Source: G963664225 sp964538065
Lineage (GTDB): Bacteria > Verrucomicrobiota > Verrucomicrobiia > Limisphaerales > UBA1319
Length of the DNA: 54,092 nt
Direction of reading: 5' to 3'
Assembly: GCA_964538065.1 (NCBI GenBank)
Contig: CAZIDG010000022.1
Coordinates: 1-54,092 of the forward strand
A model generated the notes under the pieces. It worked only from the letters and a program-made list of their open reading frames with translations, had not been told where the DNA came from and made no database searches. Both the position numbers and the translations under genes were made by a program. Below are positions 34,237 through 41,871 of this stretch, piece after piece; positions within the stretch are counted from its first letter, which is position 1, and each line of letters starts with the position of its first letter.

Positions 34237-35637
34237 TCAGAGGGCTGTTCGGGGAGGGAAGATCATCTGCCAGACCGTTCGAAGCACCAGCAGGATGTCC
34301 AATCCCAGCGACCAGTTTTCCAGATACACCAGATCGGACTCAAGACGCCGCGCAATGTCGTCGACCGTCTTGGTTTCTCCGCGAAAGCCCCGGGTCTGCG
34401 CCAGTCCCGTGATGCCTGGTTTGACCAGGGCGCGGATGGAGTAATTGCTCAGAACCTGCGCGAATTTGGCGTCATGTTTGGAGAGGTGGGGCCGCGGTCC
34501 CACCACGCTCATGGTTCCCTCAAGCACATTCCAAAATTGCGGAAGTTCATCGATGCTTAGTTTGCGAAACCAATGACCCGCCCGATAGATGCGATTGTCG
34601 TTGTCTGACGCCTGGCGGGCCTCGTCGGGGTTGTTGACGTGCATCGTGCGGTACTTCAAAATCTCAAATGGCTGGTTTTGAAGCCCGGAACGGATCTGAC
34701 GGTAAAAGACGGGGCCCGGGGATTGAATCCGTTGGAGCAACCAGACCAGGAGAGTTGTCCACGGAAGCACCAAAAGAACCACTGGCCAGGCCACGCACAG
34801 GTCCAATGTGCGCTTCAAAAAACGGTTGAGTGGGTCCTCAAGCGGTTCCTGGCGCAGGCTGATGAACCGGAATCCTTCATCCTCGCTGATCGACACCCTG
34901 TGCTTGAGCAGTTCATCAAAATTCAAAACAAGCAAAAAGCGCGCCCCCATCCTTTCGCAGCTCTGGGCAATGCTGCGTATGCGATCATGGGATTGCGGAA
35001 TGGCCAGCAGAATCACCTGGGTGGCCCTTTCCGAGTGCACGATCTTTTCCAGCTGCTCCAGCCTTCCAAGGATCGGAAAATCGGCTGGGGGTTCGGCATG
35101 CTCTTCCTCCGTCAGAATGCCAATGGTTTCAATGCCGATGTTCTTTTTGTGATGAAGCCAGCGGCGCAAGGATTGTGCCCGGTCCACGGGCCCTATCAAC
35201 AGCGTGCGTTCCACATGGTTGCCGCTGAAAAAGAGACCAAACAGCCACATGGGGACGTAACGGTTGGAGAGCAGGAGCAGGACATAGACCAGCACCAGGT
35301 AGCTGAAGATGAACACACGCGAGATCACCGCATCCCGTGTCGCCATCAGGTACACCGCGATGACCAGGCCCACATGCAGCGTCTGGGCAAACGCCATTCG
35401 GTTGCTGCCAATGAAGGAATCGGATGCCCAGTATCCTTTCCGATCCTTGAGTCCCGAACCCAGCAACAGGCCGAATACGGCCAGGCCGCAATACAGGGCA
35501 TAATTGGCGGAATCGACCAGCAGCGTGTTGTACACCGCTGGAAACAGCCCCTTCCAAATCCAGTACAAGGCGACCACCGCAATGCATTGGCTCAGAACAT
35601 GCAGGTTGTAGATGCCGCGTGTGCGCTGCGTAATCAT
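34237..35637 (-). CDS. Undecaprenyl-phosphate sugar phosphotransferase (initiating transferase)
   Basis: A 466-residue polyprenyl-phosphate hexose-1-phosphate transferase (PHPT, WbaP/WcaJ-like). It has an N-terminal membrane domain of four or five helices (residues about 10-125), a central CoA-binding-like soluble region (TLLIGPVDRAQSLRRWLHHK, about 145-275), and a C-terminal catalytic domain KRTLDLCVAWPVVLLVLP ... SPGPVFYRQIRSG. The catalytic Asp-Glu pair is D363-E364 in LSIDELPQFWNV, followed by VGPRPHLSKHD and KPGITGLAQTRG. It starts each glycan by moving a sugar-1-phosphate to undecaprenyl phosphate; the sugar is not decidable. A 259-bp gap separates it from the tyrosine-kinase gene upstream. 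Confidence 0.95.
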   Translation of the reverse strand: MITQRTRGIYNLHVLSQCIAVVALYWIWKGLFPAVYNTLLVDSANYALYCGLAVFGLLLGSGLKDRKGYWASDSFIGSNRMAFAQTLHVGLVIAVYLMATRDAVISRVFIFSYLVLVYVLLLLSNRYVPMWLFGLFFSGNHVERTLLIGPVDRAQSLRRWLHHKKNIGIETIGILTEEEHAEPPADFPILGRLEQLEKIVHSERATQVILLAIPQSHDRIRSIAQSCERMGARFLLVLNFDELLKHRVSISEDEGFRFISLRQEPLEDPLNRFLKRTLDLCVAWPVVLLVLPWTTLLVWLLQRIQSPGPVFYRQIRSGLQNQPFEILKYRTMHVNNPDEARQASDNDNRIYRAGHWFRKLSIDELPQFWNVLEGTMSVVGPRPHLSKHDAKFAQVLSNYSIRALVKPGITGLAQTRGFRGETKTVDDIARRLESDLVYLENWSLGLDILLVLRTVWQMIFPPRTAL

Positions 35638-35896
35638 GCTGTGCGTATCGGTTGCGTGTCAGCGTCGGCACACTTCGTGCCGGTCAATTCGCCAGTGTTC
35701 GAAAACAACCGGCCCATCGACCTGCCTTCTGCCACGCGATCCGCCATTCAGCCGGCGGATTCCTCTGGGCGGTTAGCCTATACAATTGTGGGAGGGATGG
35801 CATGGTTTTTTTGAAGGGCCGCCCAGATCGCTGTGCTCCAGACCCATTCCACCCCGAGGGGGGGAGGGCATGCCTGCTGCCTGGGTGCCCGGCCTG
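35638..35896 (-). promoter_or_regulatory. Untranslated gap inside the polysaccharide operon, with hairpin
   Basis: This is the largest internal gap of the locus. It contains a perfect 7-bp hairpin (ATCCGCC at 35739-35745, GGCGGAT at 35754-35760, loop 8 nt). There is no following U-run, so it is not a standard terminator. A sub-promoter or an RNA processing site may lie here, allowing separate control of the synthesis genes. I see no supported gene. Confidence 0.35.
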
Positions 35897-38098
35897 TCAC
35901 TTCGTTTCCTCGGTCTTTACCGCTGCCTCCGCAGTGGATGCCGCAACCTTTTTGGGGTTCCGGTTCCGGCGGCGGTAGTAATCCCCGTAACGGTAGTAGT
36001 AATAATACTCCGTGGCGGTGGCGACGGCACGATTGAAGATCAGGCCCAGCACATTGACGTTGCGTTGGTGCAACAGGTCAAGTGCCTCCCGTGCCATGCG
36101 CGCAGATGTGAAGGACCCGCGCACCACGAACAAAACCCCATCCACTTTGGGTGCCAGACTCGTTGTGTCATCCGTGGCCAGCACCGGTGCGCTGTCCAGA
36201 AGGATGTAGTCGTACAGCGGTTGCACCTCCCGCAAAAAGACGTCCGCGCTCGGGCTCAGGAATAGTTCGCCCGGATTGACATCGGCCACGCCCGACGGGA
36301 TGAAAAAGAGGTTCTGCACCTTGGTGGGCATCACCGCCTGGCTGTAGTTGATTTCCTGGTTCAGAATTTCAGACAACCCCGGCTTGCCGTTCATGCCCAT
36401 GAGATGATGGAGCGTGGAACGCCGCAGGTCGGCGTCGATCAGCAGAACCTTGGCTCCCGAGAGGGCCAGCGTGGCTGCCAGGTTCGCTGTGACGGTCGAT
36501 TTTCCTTCATCCGGCACGCTGCTGGTGACGACGATTGTCTTGGGCCGTTTCTTGTCGGAGAACATGAACATCAGCGAGGAACGCATGTTGCGGAACGCCT
36601 CCACGAAGACATGGCGTTCGTCCTTGCTATGTACCAAAGCCAGCTTGCCCCGCGATTCCTTGAGCGGGATGTCCGGCACCTGGCCCAGGACCAGTTCCGT
36701 CAGGTGGTTGCGCAATTCGTTGATCGAGGCAAAACGGTCATCGAAAATCTCAATCAGATAAAGCACGCCAAATCCAAGCAGAAAACCTGCCGCCAGTCCC
36801 AGCAGGAGATACTGCGTGGTGGTGCTGACTCGTGTTGACGGCATGGCCCGGGCCAGGACTTTGAAGTCATCCTGCTCCAGGTTTTTATTCACGCCCACGC
36901 TCTGAATGACATTCATGAGACGGTCGTAAAAACCCTGGGTGCGTTGAAGTTCCTGGCGTAAACGATCATATTCAGCCATTCGCCGGCTGGCCTCCAAGGC
37001 CTTGGCGTCCCATTCCTTGAAAGCCTGCTCCAGATTCTGGATCTGCAGTTGAAGGGTCTGGCGGCGGTTCTGTAACTGCGTGTTGCTCTGCTGTTTGAAC
37101 AGCACCAGAAGCTTGTCCTGATTGGCGATTTCCTCGTTGAGCTTCTGCATTTTGGGGTGCGTCGGACGCAGGAAACGGCCCAGTTCCTCCCGACGCGACT
37201 TGAGAAGTTGGATTTGTTGGGCTGCCTTGTAATGATCGGATTGGGCGCCCGAGAGTGCGGATACCACCTCGGGGGAGAAGGACGCCGTCGTGTTGGTCCG
37301 ATCCATGCCGGCGCTGACTGGCCGCGACATCAAATCGGGAATCTGCTCCGGCTCGATCATCAAAAGTAATTGATATTCAGTGCGTAAGGCCGCCAGTTGT
37401 TTGTTGATGTTGGCGAGGTATCCCCCCGCACTGGCTCCTTGTTCCTGCAAAAACACCAGGTTGTTGGTCGAAAGGAAGGCATGCAGGCGATCCTGGTTTT
37501 CCCGCAGGTCATTCTCCATCTTGTTTACCTGGTCGGTCACCGATGCCAGGGTGGAATCGGAACTCTGGGAGCGGACTTCCTTTTTAAAGGACAGGTATTC
37601 ATCCATCACTAGGTTCAGAAAGGCGGGCACTGACGATGGCTCCGGCCCCACGGCACGCAGGTCGAAGATCGCCGTCTGCTTCATCTGCTTGACTGACAGA
37701 TAGATATCGTTCAGAGGAGCATCCGGAAACTCGTTCTTCAGCTTCGCAATGGCCCGTTCACGAATCGTGGGGCTTTGCAGCAACTCGATTTGGGTGCCGA
37801 TGTAATTGGCCGCCTCCTCCGTGTAGGTCTTGCCTTCGAGCACATTCAAACGGGTCGTCATCCACATTCGGCTGTTCGAAGCGTATTGGGGGGGGGCTTT
37901 CACCGTGAGGATCGCCACGGGAATCATCACCACGCAGATGCACAATGGCAGCACCCACCAGTGTTTTTTAAGAAGCACCTGGTAGCGGTGCAGCCGCGCA
38001 AACATGCGCGATGTCTCTGTAAAACGCACGGCAGTGCCTGCGTTGGCCGGCTTGTTTCCCGGCATTTCGGGAGCGGAGGGGGATGCGTTGGTTTCCAT
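35897..38098 (-). CDS. Wzc-like polysaccharide co-polymerase with tyrosine-kinase domain
   Basis: A 733-residue inner-membrane protein. The N-terminal Wzz-type domain has a membrane helix at about 45-67 (WWVLPLCICVVMIPVAILTV) and a long periplasmic coiled-coil region (about 180-425); a second helix at about 425-450 (YLLLGLAAGFLLGFGVLYLI) returns to the cytoplasm. The C-terminal BY-kinase has Walker A SSVPDEGKST (K533), the A' motif VLLIDADLRRSTLHH and Walker B ILLDSAPVL. The tail carries a tyrosine cluster EYYYYYRYGDYYRRR, the autophosphorylation site of such kinases. It controls chain length/export and probably spans the periplasm with the Wza-like protein encoded 11 bp upstream. Confidence 0.94.
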   Translation of the reverse strand: METNASPSAPEMPGNKPANAGTAVRFTETSRMFARLHRYQVLLKKHWWVLPLCICVVMIPVAILTVKAPPQYASNSRMWMTTRLNVLEGKTYTEEAANYIGTQIELLQSPTIRERAIAKLKNEFPDAPLNDIYLSVKQMKQTAIFDLRAVGPEPSSVPAFLNLVMDEYLSFKKEVRSQSSDSTLASVTDQVNKMENDLRENQDRLHAFLSTNNLVFLQEQGASAGGYLANINKQLAALRTEYQLLLMIEPEQIPDLMSRPVSAGMDRTNTTASFSPEVVSALSGAQSDHYKAAQQIQLLKSRREELGRFLRPTHPKMQKLNEEIANQDKLLVLFKQQSNTQLQNRRQTLQLQIQNLEQAFKEWDAKALEASRRMAEYDRLRQELQRTQGFYDRLMNVIQSVGVNKNLEQDDFKVLARAMPSTRVSTTTQYLLLGLAAGFLLGFGVLYLIEIFDDRFASINELRNHLTELVLGQVPDIPLKESRGKLALVHSKDERHVFVEAFRNMRSSLMFMFSDKKRPKTIVVTSSVPDEGKSTVTANLAATLALSGAKVLLIDADLRRSTLHHLMGMNGKPGLSEILNQEINYSQAVMPTKVQNLFFIPSGVADVNPGELFLSPSADVFLREVQPLYDYILLDSAPVLATDDTTSLAPKVDGVLFVVRGSFTSARMAREALDLLHQRNVNVLGLIFNRAVATATEYYYYYRYGDYYRRRNRNPKKVAASTAEAAVKTEETK

Positions 38099-38109
38099 GA
38101 ACAGTCAGT

Positions 38110-38862
38110 TTAGAAATTCACCAAGCGGGCCGGCACATAAATCAAGTCTTCAGGTTCAACCACCACATCGCTGGTGGATTTCCCCTTCTCCCAGATGTCG
38201 GCGACATTGATGATCATGGTCTTCTTGTCGTTCTCACTGGGGCCGTTTTTTCGCACCAGACGCACCTTGCGCTTGTCGGCAAAATCGGTGAAACCTCCTG
38301 CCCGCAAAATCGCTTTGCTCACCGTGAACCCTTCCTCGATCGGGATGTCCTGCGCCCCTGGGGTGCGGACAAACCCCACAAGGTATATCTTGCCACGGCT
38401 CGTTGCCTTATTGATCAATTCCACGGCGATGATCACGGTCGCCCGGTAGTAATACTCCTTTTCGAGCGGCACCTTGACTTCTTCAGCAAGTTGTTTGCAG
38501 GTCTTGTCCTGCGCCTTGACCAGACCGATGTAAGGGACCTCGATGTTGCCCGCGTCATTGACCACCAGCAATTTCGGTTCATCCTGATCTTCAATCACCC
38601 GGAAGGAAACCCGGTCTCCAATGCCCAACTTGTGTTTGTCATCAAGCTGGTCCATGGAATTGACGCGCAAGGCGTTCTTGCCATCGGCATTTGTGCTGGT
38701 GAGGCTTGGTTCTGCCCCCGCCGCATTGGTGGCGGTCAACTGGGGAGGGTCAGCCAGTTTATTGGCTGGAACAGCATCCTCTGTCAGACCGACACACGCA
38801 CACCACGAGATCATGCAGGCACAATAAAGGCCCACCCAGGATATAAAACGTGTAACTCTCAT
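38110..38862 (-). CDS. Wza-like polysaccharide export protein (short)
   Basis: A 250-residue periplasmic protein with a signal peptide (residues about 4-24, with a Cys-rich MISWCACVG end that could also be a lipoprotein signal, though the lipobox is poor). It has one polysaccharide-export domain (LGIGDRVSFRVIEDQDEPKL ... VNDAGNIEVPYIGLVKA) and one SLBB-type segment (KIYLVGFVRTPGAQDIPIEEGFTVSKAILRAGGF). It lacks the further repeats and terminal amphipathic helix that form the outer-membrane pore in E. coli Wza, so it probably cannot cross the outer membrane by itself. It lies directly between the beta-barrel gene and the Wzc-like gene, separated by 11 bp on both sides. Confidence 0.88.
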   Translation of the reverse strand: MRVTRFISWVGLYCACMISWCACVGLTEDAVPANKLADPPQLTATNAAGAEPSLTSTNADGKNALRVNSMDQLDDKHKLGIGDRVSFRVIEDQDEPKLLVVNDAGNIEVPYIGLVKAQDKTCKQLAEEVKVPLEKEYYYRATVIIAVELINKATSRGKIYLVGFVRTPGAQDIPIEEGFTVSKAILRAGGFTDFADKRKVRLVRKNGPSENDKKTMIINVADIWEKGKSTSDVVVEPEDLIYVPARLVNF

Positions 38863-38873
38863 TCCGCAAAATT

Positions 38874-40238
38874 CTAATAACTATAGCTCACACTCAGCAT
38901 CACCCGATGTGATGAGGCGTTGCGGTTCTCCAAGTTGGAGTCCGATGTTAAATAGTTGTACGAAAGCGATGTGGACCATCGCTGGGTCAGTTGATAGCCC
39001 GCCGATATGCCGGCAAGGTAATAGGAGGTGCTCTCATCGAAATTGCGGTCCCCGCCAAATTCATCCGCAAAGGTGGCCATCAAGCGCGAGGTTAGGCTCA
39101 CGTTACGCACCACATTCCACGTGGCTGTATGACCAATCGATGTGAATTCGAAATTGTTGGCATTAAGCCCCAGTCGATTCTGCCGGTTAAGCACCAAGGT
39201 ATGGGAGAGATACTGATTCACCGTATGGGTCAACTCCGCATACGCGTACACATTACCACTGTCGGACCCTGATGTGTAAAAATACTCTTCATAGCCGCCC
39301 CCAACCCGGAAGTGCAGATACGATGAAAGGGTGGTATCCAGGAAGGGGCCACCACCGAGTGTCCAGCTATCGTTGAAGCCATTTCCGTCACGGGTGTTGA
39401 TGGTGCTGCGTGTTTCCAACCCCGCCTTGACCTGGGGGTTGAATATGTAGGTCACCCGCGAATAAAACTGTTCCGAGGAAAGCCCGGTTCCCTCTGCCGC
39501 TGTGCTGTTGGGAATCGTGTTGTGATGATCGTATCCGACCGTCCAGACAACATTGTTTAAATCCCAATCCACCGAGATGCCCGCCGTGTTTTCAAACCGC
39601 GCATAGCGGCCCTGTCCGTACAGGTTATACAAACCACCTGCCCCATACATGGAGCCGCCATAACCGCTGTTATTGCCCCCAAGGCCGTTCATGCCATAAT
39701 AGGATGAACCACCCATCTGCATGATGTTGTCAAAGGTGGGGCCGGTGTAGAGGGTATCCTGGTAGGTGAACCGTTCGTGCAGGTTGATTTTGAAATCCTT
39801 GACGAAAACATTCCACGCAAGCTCCGTGTCCGGAGTTACATATAGAGACTCTGTACTAAGGTCCGAATGCTCCACATAGCGTGCGGTCCCAATCCCCATC
39901 CGAAGAGTCAAACTGTTCAACTGGGTGATGGGCCAGTAGGCACTCAGTCCCAGTTGCGGATAGAAAATGACATCGGATTCTCGATTCTTCTCTGAAAACA
40001 GAATGTTATCGTTGAATTCCGTTGAAAGACTTGGGGTTACACTGAACTGCACAGGGCCTGCCCGGAGATTATACCGGTTCAATTGGTCGGATTTTTTGTT
40101 GGCCTCAGCAGCGCTTTCACTCGCAATTGAGGTGCGTGCCTCTTCTTGTGCGAACAAGAGGGTGCCTGGGGTGGATATCCCCAAGGCACAAAGCACAATA
40201 GACAAGATCCGGCCTGATAAAATGGGCCTGTGTCGCAT
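38874..40238 (-). CDS. Outer-membrane beta-barrel protein of the polysaccharide locus
   Basis: A 454-residue protein with a signal peptide (SIVLCALGISTPGTLLFAQ) and a barrel of alternating strands: VQFSVTPSLSTEFNDNILFSEKNRES at the N terminus, YLHFRVGGGYEEYFYTSG, TWNVVRNVSLTSRLMATFADEFGG, ending HRVMLSVSYSY with a C-terminal aromatic. This resembles the 'beta-barrel porin 2' type seen in exopolysaccharide loci. There is a Gly/Tyr/Asn-rich loop (GGSSYYGMNGLGGNNSGYG) at about 175-205. Located next to the truncated Wza-like protein, it may supply the outer-membrane passage for the glycan; that is inference. Confidence 0.8.
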   Translation of the reverse strand: MRHRPILSGRILSIVLCALGISTPGTLLFAQEEARTSIASESAAEANKKSDQLNRYNLRAGPVQFSVTPSLSTEFNDNILFSEKNRESDVIFYPQLGLSAYWPITQLNSLTLRMGIGTARYVEHSDLSTESLYVTPDTELAWNVFVKDFKINLHERFTYQDTLYTGPTFDNIMQMGGSSYYGMNGLGGNNSGYGGSMYGAGGLYNLYGQGRYARFENTAGISVDWDLNNVVWTVGYDHHNTIPNSTAAEGTGLSSEQFYSRVTYIFNPQVKAGLETRSTINTRDGNGFNDSWTLGGGPFLDTTLSSYLHFRVGGGYEEYFYTSGSDSGNVYAYAELTHTVNQYLSHTLVLNRQNRLGLNANNFEFTSIGHTATWNVVRNVSLTSRLMATFADEFGGDRNFDESTSYYLAGISAGYQLTQRWSTSLSYNYLTSDSNLENRNASSHRVMLSVSYSY

Positions 40239-40275
40239 AGCAATAAATGTTAATCCATCTTAACCAATGACTTAC

Positions 40276-40506
40276 TCAAGCGCCTGCACGCCCGCCAGTG
40301 CCGGGAACATCCCGTCTCATCGGGGGCATGGGCATAGGTTCGGGGGCACGCCCCTCCATGGGAGCGCGCCGCAAATCTTGATCCACCAGAAAGCTTACAT
40401 ACTGGGAAAAAGTACGATACGTATGTGCTGCTCTTTCCTTGGCTTGCTCCAGCAAGGTGCTTTTGATGGAGATGGAGGTCGTTACAACATCCCTATCTGT
40501 GCGCAT
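40276..40506 (-). CDS. Small ribbon-helix-helix protein with Pro/Met-rich tail
   Basis: A 76-residue protein. Residues 9-46 show a ribbon-helix-helix pattern: the beta strand VVTTSISIKST, helix LLEQAKERAAH and helix FSQYVSFLVDQDLRR, like CopG/Arc DNA-binding proteins that act as dimers. The last 28 residues are Pro/Met/Arg/Gly-rich (PEPMPMPPMRRD) and probably disordered. No toxin gene is beside it, so a promoter regulator is more likely than an antitoxin. It is 37 bp upstream of the beta-barrel gene on the same strand, at the head of the polysaccharide locus, and divergent from mreB. ATG at 40506. Confidence 0.65.
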   Translation of the reverse strand: MRTDRDVVTTSISIKSTLLEQAKERAAHTYRTFSQYVSFLVDQDLRRAPMEGRAPEPMPMPPMRRDVPGTGGRAGA

Positions 40507-40806
40507 AATTAAAAGTGCGATGATCCAACCACAATAAAGCCCGACCTTATTTCATTTTAATAACGAGGTCAAAGCCAAATCCTGATAAAAACCCTGTCCA
40601 TTGCCTGGGGCAAACCAGCGTTGTCCTACGGGGACAAGTGCTTGGAAAGAGTTCCGTTATCCTTATAGATGCCCTGGCTTGGCCATGCAAGTGTTCCCTG
40701 CACCCTCAGGAGCGAGGGGGGCGGATTTGTTAGAAGGATTAATACTAATAATCTTGACCCACCCATGGCTGGTTTCGTAACGTATCACTGATTTTAGGCA
40801 TAGTTC
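40507..40806. promoter_or_regulatory. Divergent control region between the polysaccharide locus and mreB
   Basis: A 300-bp stretch. On the minus strand, TTGACC (40567-40572) and TAAGGT (40544-40549) are 17 bp apart and form a weak promoter before the ribbon-helix-helix gene. On the plus strand TTGACC at 40754-40759 with TAACGT 18 bp later is a weak candidate before mreB. Two small dyads lie in between (see the next entry). AT-rich DNA (ATTAATACTAATAAT) precedes mreB. Confidence 0.4.
40601..40637. repeat. Two neighbouring dyads (operator candidates)
   Basis: TTGCC-TGG-GGCAA (40601-40613) and TTGTCC-TACGG-GGACAA (40621-40637) are two perfect dyads of similar half-site (TTG..CC), seven bases apart, about 170 bp before mreB and about 95 bp before the ribbon-helix-helix gene. 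A dimeric repressor such as the small protein encoded nearby could bind them. They could also be short RNA hairpins. Confidence 0.45.
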
Positions 40807-41832
40807 ATGTTCGCACAACTAAAAGGCCTGTTTTCCAACGATATTGGGATTGACCTCGGGACGGCAAATTCCCTGGTGTATGTGCGTGACCAGGGCATTG
40901 TCCTTCGAGAACCATCGGTGGTGGCCATTGAAGCCGGTACGACAAATGTCCTTGCGGTCGGCGAAGAGGCCAAGAGGATGCTGGGCCGCACACCAGGAAA
41001 TATTGTCGCCATACGGCCCATGAAAGACGGCGTCATCGCCGATTTCGAGGTGACCGAGTCGATGTTGCGCTACTTTATTCAAAAGGTGCATCATCGGAAG
41101 CTTATTGCTCCGCGAGTTGTCATCGCGGTTCCTTCTGGCATTACCGAAGTTGAGAAACGGGCCGTCAAAGACTCCGCCACACATGCTGGTGCCCGGGAAG
41201 TGTACCTGATCGAACAACCCATGGCTTCTGCCATCGGGGTGGGATTGCCGGTGCATGAGCCTGCGGGCAACATGATTGTCGATATCGGGGGGGGAACTTG
41301 TGAGATTGCCATCATCTCCCTGGCCGGCATCGTATTCAGTCGCAGTTTGCGAGTGGGTGGTGACGAGTTTGATGAGACGATTGTGGCCCACATGAAACGC
41401 GCCTACAATTTAATGATTGGTGAACGCACCGCGGAAGAGATTAAGATTCGTGTAGGATCTGCATATCCGTTGGAGCAGGAATTGAGCATGGAAGTCAAAG
41501 GGCGCGACTTGAGCGCGGGTTTGCCCAAAACCATAACCGTGCGCTCGGAAGAGATTCGCGAAGCCCTGAAGGAACCGCTTTCCAGCATTTTGGAATCCGT
41601 ACGCCTGACCTTGGAGCGTTGTCCCCCTGAATTGGCCGCCGACCTTGTTGATCGCGGCATTGTTCTTGCAGGTGGAGGCTCCTTGGTGCGCGGTATTGAC
41701 CGCATGGTGGCCGATGAGACCGGTCTTCCGGTCCATATTGCTGATGATCCCATGAGCGCTGTTGCCGAAGGCACCGGCCGGGTATTGCAGGAACTTCAAT
41801 TCTTGAAACGACTCGCCTTTTCCAAGACGTGA
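40807..41832 (+). CDS. mreB: Rod-shape actin homologue MreB
   Basis: The 341-residue bacterial actin that forms membrane-associated filaments guiding lateral wall synthesis. It has the phosphate-1 loop DIGIDLGTANSLVYV (about 11-25), the phosphate-2 loop NMIVDIGGGTCEIAIIS, and the adenosine motif RGIVLAGGGSLVRGID. The N terminus MFAQLKGLF is the usual amphipathic membrane-binding start. Length and motifs match the family. It opens a six-gene operon with mreC, mreD, mrdA, rodA and rng, in the classical order. There is no clear Shine-Dalgarno. Confidence 0.98.
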   Translation: MFAQLKGLFSNDIGIDLGTANSLVYVRDQGIVLREPSVVAIEAGTTNVLAVGEEAKRMLGRTPGNIVAIRPMKDGVIADFEVTESMLRYFIQKVHHRKLIAPRVVIAVPSGITEVEKRAVKDSATHAGAREVYLIEQPMASAIGVGLPVHEPAGNMIVDIGGGTCEIAIISLAGIVFSRSLRVGGDEFDETIVAHMKRAYNLMIGERTAEEIKIRVGSAYPLEQELSMEVKGRDLSAGLPKTITVRSEEIREALKEPLSSILESVRLTLERCPPELAADLVDRGIVLAGGGSLVRGIDRMVADETGLPVHIADDPMSAVAEGTGRVLQELQFLKRLAFSKT

Positions 41833-41871
41833 TCTTGCCGCGCGTTCGCCCCCAAATGATTGGGTGAAGCG

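Noticed and set aside
34639..35814. Plus-strand frame of 391 codons opposite the sugar transferase
   Set aside because: It covers the opposite strand of a gene with intact catalytic motifs, with a His/Gln-rich composition typical of shadow frames.
35965..35975. GGCGGTAG, resembling the ops/JUMPstart element used by RfaH
   Set aside because: It is on the plus strand inside the Tyr-cluster coding region of the minus-strand kinase gene, so it is in the wrong orientation and place.
40276..40506. Toxin-antitoxin module
   Set aside because: The ribbon-helix-helix protein could be an antitoxin, but no toxin-like gene lies beside it; the neighbours are a beta-barrel gene and mreB.
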